In this document: piece after piece, positions 39,955-52,295 of the stretch
Layout: the number at the start of each line of letters is the position of its first letter
Numbering within the stretch: the first letter of the stretch is position 1
DNA from: Erwinia tasmaniensis Et1/99
GTDB lineage: Bacteria > Pseudomonadota > Gammaproteobacteria > Enterobacterales > Enterobacteriaceae
Assembly: GCF_000026185.1 (NCBI RefSeq)
Contig: NC_010694.1
Span: 3,534,001 to 3,598,000, forward strand
Direction of reading: 5' to 3'
Length of the DNA: 64,000 nucleotides
The notes under the pieces: model-generated
Database searches by the model: none
Seen by the model: only the letters and a program-made list of their open reading frames with translations
What the model was told of the DNA's origin: nothing
Program-made: the position numbers and the translations under genes

Positions 39955-42501
39955 GTGAAGTTCGTAAAGTATTTATTGATCCTTGCAGTGTGTTGCATCT
40001 TGCTGGGAGCCGCCTCGATCTATGGTTTGTACAAATATATCGAGCCGCAGCTGCCTGATGTCGCCACGCTGAAAGATGTGCGTTTGCAAACGCCGATGCA
40101 GGTCTACAGTGCCGATAACGAGCTTATCGCACAGTACGGTGAGAAACGCCGAATTCCGCTGACTTTGCAAGACGTTCCTCCCCAGATGGTGAAAGCGTTT
40201 ATCGCCACGGAAGATAGCCGTTTCTACGAGCATCACGGCGTCGATCCGATTGGTATTTTCCGTGCAGCTAGCATTGCGCTGACATCCGGGCATGCCTCAC
40301 AGGGTGCCAGCACCATTACTCAACAGCTGGCACGTAACTTTTTCCTGAGTCCTGAGCGCACCCTGATGCGTAAGATTAAGGAGGCTTTCCTCGCCATCCG
40401 TATTGAGCAGACGATGAGCAAGGATGAGATCCTTGAGCTGTATCTGAACAAGATTTACCTCGGCTACCGCGCCTACGGCGTGGGGGCAGCGGCACAGGTT
40501 TACTTCGGCAAAAATGTTGACCAGCTGTCGCTCAGCGAAATCGCGATGATCGCGGGCCTGCCAAAAGCCCCTTCAACGTTCAACCCCCTGTATTCGCATG
40601 ACCGTGCGGTAGCGCGCCGTAACACGGTGCTGGCACGTATGCTCGACCAGCAGTACATCACCCAGGCGCAGTACAATGAAGCTCGCATGACCCCGCTGGT
40701 CGCCAATTATCATGCGCCTGAAATTGCCTTTTCAGCGCCCTGGCTGACTGAAATGGTGCGCCAGGAGATGATCAAGCGCTATGGTGAAAATGCCTATACC
40801 GATGGCTACAAGGTTTACACCACCATAACGCGCAAATTGCAGCTGGCGGCCCAGGCAGCGGTGCAGGAAAACGTGATGGCCTATGATATGCGCCACGGCT
40901 ATCGCGGGCCGGCCAGCCTGCTGTGGAAGCCCGGTGAGCAGGCCTGGAATGATGCGGAAATCGCTAAAAAGCTGAAAACGCTGCCGGTTTACGGCCCGCT
41001 GTTCCCGGCAGTGGTCACCGCCAGCGACAACGATGAGGCCCGCGTAATGATGCGCAGCGGCAGCAACGTGGCGTTAAATATTGCCAGCGTGCGCTGGGCT
41101 CGCCCATACAAATCGGACACGTTACAGGGCGCTACGCCGCGTTCTGTCAGTCAGGTAGTACAGCCGGGCCAGCAGATTTGGCTGCGCCAGGTCGACAACA
41201 GCTGGCAGCTGGCACAGGTGCCGGACGTCAACTCCTCGCTGGTCTCGCTCGACCCGCATAACGGATCGGTACGCGCCCTGGTGGGCGGCTTTGACTTCAC
41301 CCTGAGCAAATTTAACCGTGCTACCCAGTCCTTGCGTCAGGTCGGTTCGAATATCAAGCCGTTCCTGTATACCGCGGCGATGGATCGTGGCCTGACGCTC
41401 GCCTCGATCCTTAACGATGTGCCTATTTCGCGCTGGGATGCCGGTGCCGGTGCAGACTGGCGGCCAAAAAACTCGCCTAACACCTATTCAGGCCCTATCC
41501 GCCTGCGCCAGGGCTTAGGTGAGTCGAAAAACGTCGTGATGGTGCGCGCCATGCGGGCTATGGGCGTTGACTACGCTGCCGAATATTTGCAGCGCTTCGG
41601 CTTCCCGGCACAGAATATTGTGCATACTGAATCACTGGCGCTGGGCTCTGCGTCCTTTACGCCATTGCAGATGGTGCGCGGCTACTCGGTAATGGCAAAC
41701 GGCGGTTTCCTGGTTGACCCCTGGTTTATATCGCGTATAGAAGATGAGATGGGCAATAAGCTGTTCGAGGCCCAGCCCAAAGTGGCCTGCCCGGAATGCA
41801 ACCTGCCGGTTATCTACGGAGAAACGCAAAAGGCGGTGGCGTTAAGTGAGGACAGCATTGAAAACGTGGCGGTCTCACAAGAAGGCAACAACCTTGCCGT
41901 ACCACAGCCCCAGCTGGAGCAGGTTCCAGGGACGCAGAGCGGCGAGCAGCAGTATGCGCCACACGTGATCAACACGCCGCTGTCGTTCCTGATCAAAAGC
42001 GCATTGAACTCGAATATCTTTGGTGAACCGGGCTGGATGGGAACCGGCTGGCGTGCCGGGCGTGACCTGAAACGGAATGATATTGGAGGTAAAACCGGCA
42101 CCACCAACAGCTCGAAAGATGCCTGGTTCTCCGGCTACGGGCCTGGCGTGGTGACATCGGTATGGATCGGCTTTGACGACCATCGTCGTGACCTGGGGCG
42201 TACCACAGCATCTGGCGCTATCAAAGACCAAATCTCTGGCTACGAAGGTGGAGCGAAAAGTGCGCAGCCCGCCTGGGACGATTATATGAAGTCCGCGCTG
42301 GACGGCGTACCGCCACAGCCGCTTACGCCTCCAGAAGGCGTGGTGACGGTCAAAATCGATCGTAGTACTGGCAAACTGGCTAACGGCGGCGGCAACACGC
42401 GCGACGAATACTTTATCAACGGCACTCAGCCAACCGAGTATTCCGTGCATGACGTTGGCACCACGCTGACAGACAACGGCGAGAGCCACGAGCTGTTCTA
42501 G
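39955..42501 (+). CDS. mrcA: Penicillin-binding protein 1A
   Basis: This bifunctional murein synthase has 848 residues, including an N-terminal membrane anchor (about 6-26). The glycosyltransferase domain has EDSRFYEHHGVD (catalytic Glu), GASTITQQLARN and KIKEAFLAIRIE. The transpeptidase domain has the SxxK serine in VGSNIKPFLYT and the KTG motif in GGKTGTTNSSKDAWF. It is divergent from hofM and convergent with nudE, with a terminator after it. Confidence 0.98.
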   Translation: MKFVKYLLILAVCCILLGAASIYGLYKYIEPQLPDVATLKDVRLQTPMQVYSADNELIAQYGEKRRIPLTLQDVPPQMVKAFIATEDSRFYEHHGVDPIGIFRAASIALTSGHASQGASTITQQLARNFFLSPERTLMRKIKEAFLAIRIEQTMSKDEILELYLNKIYLGYRAYGVGAAAQVYFGKNVDQLSLSEIAMIAGLPKAPSTFNPLYSHDRAVARRNTVLARMLDQQYITQAQYNEARMTPLVANYHAPEIAFSAPWLTEMVRQEMIKRYGENAYTDGYKVYTTITRKLQLAAQAAVQENVMAYDMRHGYRGPASLLWKPGEQAWNDAEIAKKLKTLPVYGPLFPAVVTASDNDEARVMMRSGSNVALNIASVRWARPYKSDTLQGATPRSVSQVVQPGQQIWLRQVDNSWQLAQVPDVNSSLVSLDPHNGSVRALVGGFDFTLSKFNRATQSLRQVGSNIKPFLYTAAMDRGLTLASILNDVPISRWDAGAGADWRPKNSPNTYSGPIRLRQGLGESKNVVMVRAMRAMGVDYAAEYLQRFGFPAQNIVHTESLALGSASFTPLQMVRGYSVMANGGFLVDPWFISRIEDEMGNKLFEAQPKVACPECNLPVIYGETQKAVALSEDSIENVAVSQEGNNLAVPQPQLEQVPGTQSGEQQYAPHVINTPLSFLIKSALNSNIFGEPGWMGTGWRAGRDLKRNDIGGKTGTTNSSKDAWFSGYGPGVVTSVWIGFDDHRRDLGRTTASGAIKDQISGYEGGAKSAQPAWDDYMKSALDGVPPQPLTPPEGVVTVKIDRSTGKLANGGGNTRDEYFINGTQPTEYSVHDVGTTLTDNGESHELF

Positions 42502-42511
42502 CCTCCCAGAA

Positions 42512-42550
42512 ACAGACAGCCCCGGCGATTGCGCTGGGGCCGTCTGTCCT
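42512..42550. terminator. Terminator between mrcA and nudE
   Basis: ACAGAC-a-GCCCC (42512-42523) pairs with GGGGC-c-GTCTGT (42536-42547), giving an 11-bp stem with one mismatch and a 12-base loop. It is followed by CCTGTTCG, and is probably used in both directions between convergent genes. Confidence 0.65.
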
Positions 42551-42589
42551 GTTCGTCGCTAACGGCAAGCGTCCTGTCATCCAGATAGC

Positions 42590-43156
42590 TCAGTAGCTTA
42601 GACGCTCCTGCCCGATCAGCCACTCGCGCACCAGGAACAGGGCACTGACGTTACGCGATTCGCGAAAATCGGGCTCTTCCAGCAGCGCCAGCAGATTATT
42701 CAGTGGCCAACGCAGCTGCGGCAGCGGCTCCGGTTCATCCCCTTCCAACTGCTCCGGGTACAAACCTTCCGCCACCACAATATTCATTTGGCTGGAGAAA
42801 TAAGAGGGGGCGGTGGTCAGTTTCCCCAGCGTTTGCAGCTGATGTGCGCCAAAACCGATCTCTTCTTTCAGCTCGCGATTTGCTGCAGCAAACGGCGTCT
42901 CACCGGGATCGATCAGGCCTTTTGGAAAACCCAGTTCGTAGCTTTCGAGCCCAACGGCATACTCCTGGATGAGGATAAGGTGGTTGTCTATGATTGGAAC
43001 AATCATCACGGCCTCACGGCCTGAAGAACGCATACGCTCATACACTCGACGTGCACCGTTACTGAATTCCAGGTCGACCGCTTCGATGGTAAACAGTTTC
43101 GATCGCGCCACGGTCTCAACGTTGAGGATGTCAGGTTTCTTGAGTTGTCTGGTCAT
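42590..43156 (-). CDS. nudE: ADP compounds Nudix hydrolase NudE
   Basis: NudE hydrolyses ADP-ribose, NADH and Ap3A. The start at 43156 (MTRQLKKPDILNVETVARSK) gives 188 residues. The Nudix box runs from GLIDPGETP to RELKEEIGF (about 97-119). It is preceded by IVPIIDNHLILIQEYAVGLE. The frame extends 14 residues upstream without conservation. Confidence 0.97.
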   Translation of the reverse strand: MTRQLKKPDILNVETVARSKLFTIEAVDLEFSNGARRVYERMRSSGREAVMIVPIIDNHLILIQEYAVGLESYELGFPKGLIDPGETPFAAANRELKEEIGFGAHQLQTLGKLTTAPSYFSSQMNIVVAEGLYPEQLEGDEPEPLPQLRWPLNNLLALLEEPDFRESRNVSALFLVREWLIGQERLSY

Positions 43157-43690
43157 AATAGCCCCAGCTGAAAGCCGAAAATAAATGTCATTCCCCATCG
43201 TTATCGGGGATGACCGTGTCAGGTCGCGTCACGCAACGGTCGCAAAAGTAAAGTGTCGATGTTGAAGCAAACTACAGGCCACTCTGGGCCTCCGGCAAAG
43301 CTGAATACAGAGAGCCGCCTCGCAGGGCAAGCTCTGGAACGCTACGGACACAGTACCTGTTCCATTGTGCGGCAGCCTGAGCAAAAAACCAATCATCGCA
43401 CAAATCAGTTAGGTCATTTATAACAAATCGTTGTTAATATAAGGGAATATTTTTGAACGATGTCAACCAGCCGGTTCATAAATAGGAATAGGCCGATACT
43501 TTGCAATCTAAATGCTTGATAACATGGACTCGCCATGATATTGAACTATGCTAAATTTATGATTTCTAGTGCTATTTTCAATACGCCGTTGGTGGCCAAC
43601 GCGATTGAAGCTCGCCACGTTTGGTTTGAATATGACCACAGTCTTACGCGAGAACTATGACAGGAGCATCGTGGCAGGAATGAGGGAAGC
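43157..43690. other. Region upstream of igaA and nudE
   Basis: These 534 bases separate divergent nudE and igaA. Promoters for both must lie here. The sequence becomes AT-rich between about 43420 and 43580. No gene, repeat or clear hairpin was recognised. Confidence 0.6.
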
Positions 43691-45829
43691 ATGAGCACAA
43701 TAGTCATCATATTGGCTGTAATGCTGGCCTGTCTGATAACGGCGGGTTGTTTCTTTTGGTACGCTATGCGGCATCGCCCGCCATTGGCGAAACCACTGCC
43801 ATTTATCAGTCCCCCCCACCGTAAATTGAACGCTGAAGAGCACGCGGCGGTTGAGCACTACGTCAAACAGCAGGCTATCCACAGCCACGCCACACCACTC
43901 AGCGGTGCCAGCAGAGCCCCCGCTCCGCTGGTATTGACCGCGCAAAGCAAGAATGTTTACCCGGTTACCCGCGCCATTACCCGCTACGGGCTCACCACGG
44001 ATGAACCTTATAAATGGCGCTATTATCTTGATACGGTAGAAGTACACCTCCCCCCTCTTTGGGAGCAGTACATTGCGGAAGAAAACTACGTTGAGCTGAT
44101 CAAAACGCAAACCATTCCGCTGGTTATTTCTTTGAACGGGCACTCGCTTACCCAGTACCGTATGGAATCTCCGGCCCTGGCATCTCTGGTGCCTGCCCCC
44201 GGACAGAATGCCTCTATCCGTAAAGAGGAAGGCGAAAATGTTGAACTGCTCAGCGTTCGCAAAGAGACCCTTGAAGAATATGCGCTAAGCCGCCCCGACG
44301 GCACCCGCGAAGCGCTGATCGTTGGCGTCGGTCTGTTGGTACTGTTTATCAGCCTGATTGCGCCACTGATTGTTATGCCTTGGCTAACGCTGGCAGGCCT
44401 GACGACGATCGCGGTCAGTAGCTGGCTGCTCTACCTGCGCCCGAAAGAAGATCATTTTCGTGAAATTCACTGCTTGCGTGGTACGCCAAAGCGCTGGGGA
44501 TTGTTTGGAGAATCCAACCAAGGCCAGGTCAGTAATATTTCGCTTGGTATTCTCGATCTGAATTATCCGCCCCACTGGCAAAATTACATCGACCGCGACC
44601 TCGGCGAAACCACCGACATTGATATTAATCTGAACCATCAGGTGGTGCGCCAGGGGCGCTTTCTGTCACTGCATGACGAGGTGAGTAATTTCCCCCTTCA
44701 GCGCTGGCGCAAAAATGTGGTGCTGGCCGCCGCCTCACTGCTGGTACTGGTGCTGCTGATCGGCTGGATCCCGCTCTGCATGCCGCTTAAATTGAGCATG
44801 GCCTGGATCAAAGGCGCTAAAAGTTTGGAAGTGACCCAGGTGACGCAATTATCCAACGCCTCGCTGCGTGTCGGCGACAGCTTGACCTTGAGCGGCACCG
44901 GCATGTGCTCCATTCCGGCCAACTACCAAAACAACCGCAGTTACGCCTTTATGCCATTTGATTGCTCGGCAATGTACTGGAATGAAGCCGAACCGCTTCC
45001 ATTGCCGCAATCTGATATTATCGATAAGGCCAGCGCCTTGCTGGATACCACCAGACGGCAGCTGCATCCCCTGAACAACATCGACCCGAAACTGAACCCG
45101 CATCTGGCAACCGCTATCCAGAAATCGGGCATGATCCTGCTGGATGATTTCTCCGATATCGTGCTCCGCACCCAGCATTTATGCAGCCAGGATCAGGATT
45201 GCATGCGGCTGAAGAATGCGCTGGTGAATCTCAGCAATGCGAAAGACTGGCAAACTCTGGTGCGTAACGCGAACTCCGGCGAGCTAAATGGCATGAACGT
45301 ATTACTACGTCCGGTCAGTTCGGAAGCGCTGGAAAACCTGGTCAATACGGCGACCTCATCCTTCTTCTATCGTGAAACGCGTCGGGCGGCGGAGGCGCTT
45401 AACAGCCCACCTCCAGGCGGTTTCCTGATTATCAACGATGAAGGCCGGCCTTTGGTGAAGTACTCGCCTCCGGCAGCGTCACTGTTCGATCTTGATGCAC
45501 CGGAGCAATGGCCTGAACTGCAGCGGCTGGCAGGTATGCTGCTGCAAACGCCGTTTAGTGCCAGTGGCATTATCACCAGCATCAGCACCGATGCCAACGG
45601 CACTCGCCATATTGCCTTACACGGCGCGCCGGGCAAAATGACGTTATGGCGCTACCTCGGCAGTAGCCTGCTGCTGCTGGCGCTGTGTCTGACTCTTGCA
45701 GTCAATAGCTGGCTGGCGCTGCGCCGCATTCACCGCAATCGCCTACGTCTGATGGAAATTCACCAGTACTATGAAAAGTGTTTTAACCACACTTTAGGCG
45801 ATATCAAGCCGGTACGGCCACGTTTCTGA
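43691..45829 (+). CDS. igaA: IgaA/YrfF inner membrane regulator of the Rcs phosphorelay
   Basis: IgaA restrains the Rcs envelope-stress system by contact with RcsD and is essential in many enterobacteria. The 712-residue protein has an N-terminal membrane helix (about 3-23), a pair of helices at about 217-255, another near 338-358, and a C-terminal one near 656-676. The large periplasmic domain is about 360-650 and includes cysteines (MCSIP, PFDCSAM, LCSQDQDC). In E. coli yrfG follows; here hslR comes next. Confidence 0.95.
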   Translation: MSTIVIILAVMLACLITAGCFFWYAMRHRPPLAKPLPFISPPHRKLNAEEHAAVEHYVKQQAIHSHATPLSGASRAPAPLVLTAQSKNVYPVTRAITRYGLTTDEPYKWRYYLDTVEVHLPPLWEQYIAEENYVELIKTQTIPLVISLNGHSLTQYRMESPALASLVPAPGQNASIRKEEGENVELLSVRKETLEEYALSRPDGTREALIVGVGLLVLFISLIAPLIVMPWLTLAGLTTIAVSSWLLYLRPKEDHFREIHCLRGTPKRWGLFGESNQGQVSNISLGILDLNYPPHWQNYIDRDLGETTDIDINLNHQVVRQGRFLSLHDEVSNFPLQRWRKNVVLAAASLLVLVLLIGWIPLCMPLKLSMAWIKGAKSLEVTQVTQLSNASLRVGDSLTLSGTGMCSIPANYQNNRSYAFMPFDCSAMYWNEAEPLPLPQSDIIDKASALLDTTRRQLHPLNNIDPKLNPHLATAIQKSGMILLDDFSDIVLRTQHLCSQDQDCMRLKNALVNLSNAKDWQTLVRNANSGELNGMNVLLRPVSSEALENLVNTATSSFFYRETRRAAEALNSPPPGGFLIINDEGRPLVKYSPPAASLFDLDAPEQWPELQRLAGMLLQTPFSASGIITSISTDANGTRHIALHGAPGKMTLWRYLGSSLLLLALCLTLAVNSWLALRRIHRNRLRLMEIHQYYEKCFNHTLGDIKPVRPRF

Positions 45830-45980
45830 GCCAGCCACATCTGTGCTATTTTTAAAGCAGACAATCTGGCTCTCCTACCCGAAATAATCTGAATTCTTAG
45901 CGCGTGAGCTATCCGCCGCAAGGTGCCTTGATTTATCGCGCATCACCCATACATAGGGTATTCCCAAAGGACTCGATACG

Positions 45981-46382
45981 ATGAGAGATAAACCCAGCGA
46001 AGGGGTGCGACTCGATAAATGGCTTTGGGCCGCACGCATCTATAAAACCCGCGCCGCCGCGCGTGAAATGATCGAAGGCGGCAAGGTTCATTATAACGGC
46101 CAGCGCAGTAAACCCAGCAAGCTGGTAGAAGTTGCGGCCAGCTTAACGCTGCGCCAGGGCAACGACGAGCGTACCCTGGTGATTGCAGCCGTCAGCGATA
46201 AACGTGGCCCTGCGCCAGAGGCTCAACGGCTATACAGCGAAACGGCAGAGAGTATTGAGAAGCGGGAAAAGGTGTCTCTGGCGCGAAAAATGAACGCGCT
46301 CAGCATGCCCCACCCTGACCGACGCCCGGACAAAAAAGAGCGTCGTGACCTGATGAAATTTAAACATTCTGGCGACGAATAA
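45981..46382 (+). CDS. hslR: Heat shock protein 15 (ribosome recycling S4-domain protein)
   Basis: Hsp15 binds stalled 50S subunits carrying peptidyl-tRNA. The 133-residue protein has an S4 RNA-binding domain (about 10-70, [20 protein letters not shown]) and a basic C-terminus ([16 protein letters not shown]). It is 22 bases before hslO, forming the hslRO operon. The upstream yrfG seen in E. coli is missing. Confidence 0.97.
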
Positions 46383-46404
46383 CGCCATATCAGAGAGAAA
46401 ACCT

Positions 46405-47283
46405 ATGTCCCAGCAAGACCAGATGCACCGTTACCTGTTTGAAAACCATGCCGTACGTGGCGAACTGGTCACCGTTTCCCAGACGTGGAATGAGATCATT
46501 CAGGGCCACGACTATCCACAGCCGGTGCAGCAGATCCTCGGTGAGCTGCTGGTCGCCACCAGCCTGCTGACCGCCACCCTGAAATTTGATGGTGATATAA
46601 CGGTTCAGCTACAGGGGGACGGTCCTCTGAAGATGGCGGTGATTAACGGTAACAATCGGCAGGAAATGCGCGGCGTGGCGCGGATGCAGGGTGAAATCGC
46701 CGAGGGCAGCAGCCTTAAAGAAATGATTGGCAATGGCTATCTGGTGATCACCATTTCACCTGAAGTTGGCGAACGTTATCAGGGCGTGGTGGGTCTTGAA
46801 GGCGATACGCTTGCGGCCTGCCTGGAAGATTACTTTATGCGTTCTGAACAGCTGCCCACGCGCCTGTTTATCCGCTCCGGCGAAGCCGAAAAGGGGTTGG
46901 GCGCGGGCGGCATCCTGCTACAGGTACTGCCTGCTCAGGACGCCAGCCTGGATGATTTTAACCATCTGGCGACGTTAACCGAAACGATTAAAACTGAAGA
47001 GCTGCTCGATCTGCCAGCCCACGATGTCCTGTGGCGTCTCTATCACCAGGAAGAAGTGACGCTGTTCGACCCGCAGGCGGTTAGCTTCAAATGTAGCTGT
47101 TCACGCCAGCGCTGTGGTGAAGTTCTGCGCACGCTGCCGCCAGAAGAAGTGGATCAAATGCTACAGGAGGATGGGCATATCGACATGCACTGCGACTACT
47201 GCGGCAATAATTATGTGTACGATGCGGTCGATATTGCCGCTCTGCGCACTGATTCTGCGGACAACGACCGACAGGTTCATTAA
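46405..47283 (+). CDS. hslO: Redox-regulated chaperone Hsp33
   Basis: Hsp33 is a holdase switched on by oxidation. It has 292 residues. The C-terminal zinc-binding redox switch has four cysteines, in [12 protein letters not shown] and HCDYCGNN (CxC and CxxC pairs). The N-terminal substrate-binding region starts with [15 protein letters not shown]. It is co-transcribed with hslR and followed by a terminator. In E. coli yhgE comes next on the chromosome; it is absent here. Confidence 0.98.
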
Positions 47284-47289
47284 GCACCA

Positions 47290-47315
47290 GGGCCGGATAG
47301 CTTCCGGCCCGTTTA
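47290..47315 (+). terminator. Terminator of hslRO
   Basis: GGGCCGGA (47290-47297) and TCCGGCCC (47303-47310) form an 8-bp stem with a 5-base loop, followed by GTTTATCTC, 7 bases past the hslO stop. Confidence 0.75.
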
Positions 47316-47661
47316 TCTCTCTTCCGCACGCCTGGTCACTTGGTTATTAATGCAAAAAAACGCCCTGATAGACGGTCAGATTTAGCCCTTTCCCCGGCGA
47401 AGAAACTACAGTTTCTGACAATTCACGCCTGAATCTTCTCAGTTATTTAGCCGCACAAATGTAAATGGTCATGTTGCATTTCAGTTAATCACGCGCTGCT
47501 TCTCATTTCTTCCGTTTGCCTCTTTTTCTTCAAACTGACAAGTGTACACTGCGCGCCATCGTAACAACCCCGTATATCACCCTGGGTTAGCACGTCAAGG
47601 ACCTGAAACTCCCCCTACAATTTAATGTGCAGTACAAAAAAAACCGAGAAGGAGCAGTAAC
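47316..47661. promoter_or_regulatory. Upstream region of pckA
   Basis: These 346 bases hold no gene and should contain the pckA promoter. A possible -10 TACAAT lies near 47616, without a matching -35 at the usual spacing. CRP control is known for pck in E. coli, but no good CRP site was identified by eye. A strong ribosome site (GAAGGAG) precedes the ATG. Confidence 0.5.
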
Positions 47662-49281
47662 ATGGGCAATAACGGCCTGACCCCGCAGGAACTCGTCGCT
47701 TATGGCATCACTGATACGGTTGAAGTCGTTCATAACCCTGATTATGACATGCTGTTTAAGGAAGAAACCCAGCCCGGTCTGGCCGGTTATGAGCGCGGTA
47801 TTGTCACGGAGTCGGGCGCTGTCGCGGTGGATACCGGCATCTTTACCGGCCGCTCACCGAAAGACAAGTACCTGGTGCGCGATGAAACCACCCGTGACAC
47901 GCTGTGGTGGAGCGACCAGGGTAAAGGCAAGAATGACAACCAGCCGCTCACGCAGGAGACCTGGCAGTCGCTTAAATCATTGGTCACGCGCCAGCTATCC
48001 GGCAAGCGTCTGTTTGTCGTCGATACCTGGTGTGGCGCCAATCCCGACAGTCGTTTGAGCGTGCGCTTTATTACCGAAGTGGCCTGGCAGGCACATTTTG
48101 TGAAGAACATGTTTATCCGCCCGGACGATGCAAGCCTCGCCAGCTTCAAGCCCGACTTCGTGGTGATGAACGGCGCAAAATGCACTAACCCTGACTGGCA
48201 ATCACAGGGGCTGCACTCGGAAAACTTCGTTGCCTTTAACCTGACGGAGAAGATCCAGCTGATCGGTGGCACCTGGTACGGTGGCGAGATGAAGAAAGGG
48301 CTGTTTGCCATCATGAACTATCTGCTACCGCTGAAGGGCATCGCTTCTATGCACTGCTCGGCCAATGTCGGTGCTGATGGCGACGTCGCGGTCTTCTTTG
48401 GTCTCTCCGGCACCGGAAAAACCACCCTGTCCACCGATCCGCAGCGCCAGCTGATCGGCGACGACGAGCACGGCTGGGATGATGACGGCGTATTCAACTT
48501 CGAAGGCGGCTGCTACGCCAAGACCATCAAGCTGTCGCCACAGGCGGAGCCGGAGATCTATCAGGCCATCCGCCGCGATGCCCTGCTGGAAAATGTGGTG
48601 GTGCGCCACGATGGCTCCGTCGATTACGACGATGGCAGCAAGACCGAGAACACCCGCGTTTCCTATCCGATTTACCATATCGATAATATCGTCAAGCCGG
48701 TTTCCAAAGCGGGTCATGCGAAAAAAGTGATCTTCCTGACCGCCGATGCTTTTGGCGTACTGCCCCCGGTTTCACGCCTGACCGCCGATCAAACCCAGTA
48801 CCACTTCCTGTCCGGCTTTACCGCCAAGCTGGCCGGCACCGAGCGCGGCGTGACCGAACCAACGCCAACCTTCTCCGCCTGCTTCGGCGCGGCATTCCTG
48901 ACGCTGCACCCAACGCAGTATGCTGAAGTGCTGGTGAAACGGATGCAGGCGGCAGGCGCAGAAGCCTGGCTGGTCAATACCGGTTGGAATGGCAGTGGGA
49001 AACGCATTTCGCTGAAAGAGACCAGGGCAATCATTAACGCCATTCTTAGCGGTGAGATCGCCCATGCGCAGACTTCGACCCTGCCGATTTTCAATCTGGA
49101 AATGCCGGATTCACTGCCTGGCGTAGACGGGAAACTGCTTGACCCGCGTAACAGCTACCCCAGCGAGGCGGCATGGGAAGAGAAGGCGCGCGCACTGGCA
49201 CAGCGCTTTATCACTAACTTCGATAAGTTTACCGATACGCCTGCCGGCGAAGCCCTGGTTCAGGCCGGGCCGAAGCTTTAA
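47662..49281 (+). CDS. pckA: Phosphoenolpyruvate carboxykinase (ATP)
   Basis: PckA makes PEP from oxaloacetate, the first committed gluconeogenic step. It has 539 residues, close to the E. coli length of 540. The ATP-binding kinase-1a motif is [15 protein letters not shown], the metal and substrate segment is [11 protein letters not shown], and [13 protein letters not shown] lies near the N-terminus. It is convergent with envZ and ends at an 11-bp hairpin. Confidence 0.98.
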   Translation: MGNNGLTPQELVAYGITDTVEVVHNPDYDMLFKEETQPGLAGYERGIVTESGAVAVDTGIFTGRSPKDKYLVRDETTRDTLWWSDQGKGKNDNQPLTQETWQSLKSLVTRQLSGKRLFVVDTWCGANPDSRLSVRFITEVAWQAHFVKNMFIRPDDASLASFKPDFVVMNGAKCTNPDWQSQGLHSENFVAFNLTEKIQLIGGTWYGGEMKKGLFAIMNYLLPLKGIASMHCSANVGADGDVAVFFGLSGTGKTTLSTDPQRQLIGDDEHGWDDDGVFNFEGGCYAKTIKLSPQAEPEIYQAIRRDALLENVVVRHDGSVDYDDGSKTENTRVSYPIYHIDNIVKPVSKAGHAKKVIFLTADAFGVLPPVSRLTADQTQYHFLSGFTAKLAGTERGVTEPTPTFSACFGAAFLTLHPTQYAEVLVKRMQAAGAEAWLVNTGWNGSGKRISLKETRAIINAILSGEIAHAQTSTLPIFNLEMPDSLPGVDGKLLDPRNSYPSEAAWEEKARALAQRFITNFDKFTDTPAGEALVQAGPKL

Positions 49282-49296
49282 GGGATAGTAAGGCAT

Positions 49297-49330
49297 GCGG
49301 GTCGGCCTGTCCTGGGCCGACCCGCTTTGA
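49297..49330. terminator. Terminator between pckA and envZ
   Basis: GCGGGTCGGCC (49297-49307) and GGCCGACCCGC (49315-49325) form a perfect 11-bp stem with a 7-base loop, followed on the plus strand by TTTGACTT. It lies between convergent genes and may serve both. Confidence 0.8.
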
Positions 49331-49331
49331 C

Positions 49332-51397
<2,066 letters not shown>

Positions 51398-51687
51398 TTC
51401 GCTACTCCCAAAGGCGCTATTGCCTGAGTCTGTATTTTCAAAAAAGATGCCTGAATGTAACAGTCAATTATGGTTTATATTGTAGCTGAAATTGTTACAA
51501 AGCATATTAAACAGCAGCTTATCATGCGTTACCCGGCCAAAAACCTTTTTAATTGACCCGGCCCTGCAACGGTATTTCCCAAGACAAACAACCAGTAACG
51601 TCATGGAAAAATGGGCAACCGCGTATTTGCATCCCTGCACCCAACGCCACACAATAGCGGTAAAACCAGATAAAAAGATGGCTGACG

Positions 51688-52167
51688 ATGAAAACCAAAC
51701 TGATTACACGCGAAGGCTACAATTTGCTCAAGCAGGAACTGGATTTTCTCTGGCGCGAAGAGCGCCCGGAAGTGACCAAAAAGGTGACCTGGGCGGCCAG
51801 CCTCGGTGATCGCAGTGAAAATGCCGACTACCAGTACAATAAAAAACGCCTGCGTGAAATCGATCGCCGCGTGCGCTATCTGACCAAATGTCTCGAGCAG
51901 CTGCGTATTGTCGACTACTCACCGCAGCAGGAGGGCAAAGTTTTCTTTGGTGCCTGGGTCGAGGTCGAAAATGACGACGGCGACATCAAGCGTTTTCGTA
52001 TCGTCGGTTACGATGAGATTTTTGGCCGTAACGACTATATCTCTATCGATTCGCCGATGGCACGCGCCCTGCTGAAAAAAGAGGTTGGCGATGCCGCCAC
52101 CGTCTTGACTCCGGCAGGCGAAGCGCTGTGGTATGTTAACGACATCCGCTACATAGCACAGCCCTGA
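51688..52167 (+). CDS. greB: Transcription elongation factor GreB
   Basis: GreB rescues backtracked RNA polymerase by stimulating transcript cleavage. It has 159 residues. The N-terminal coiled coil starts [20 protein letters not shown] and carries the acidic tip near [16 protein letters not shown]. The C-terminal FKBP-like domain follows. It lies between ompR and tex, as in E. coli. Confidence 0.98.
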   Translation: MKTKLITREGYNLLKQELDFLWREERPEVTKKVTWAASLGDRSENADYQYNKKRLREIDRRVRYLTKCLEQLRIVDYSPQQEGKVFFGAWVEVENDDGDIKRFRIVGYDEIFGRNDYISIDSPMARALLKKEVGDAATVLTPAGEALWYVNDIRYIAQP

Positions 52168-52295
52168 TTTTCCACGCCAGCACGCACCGCCGCCCGCCAA
52201 CATCCGGTAATCTGAAAGTGAAACCGCGTCTGGCATTATGCGGCGGCAGTCCGTATAACTGGTGCCAATTTCTCAAGCCATTAAAGTATCAAAAC

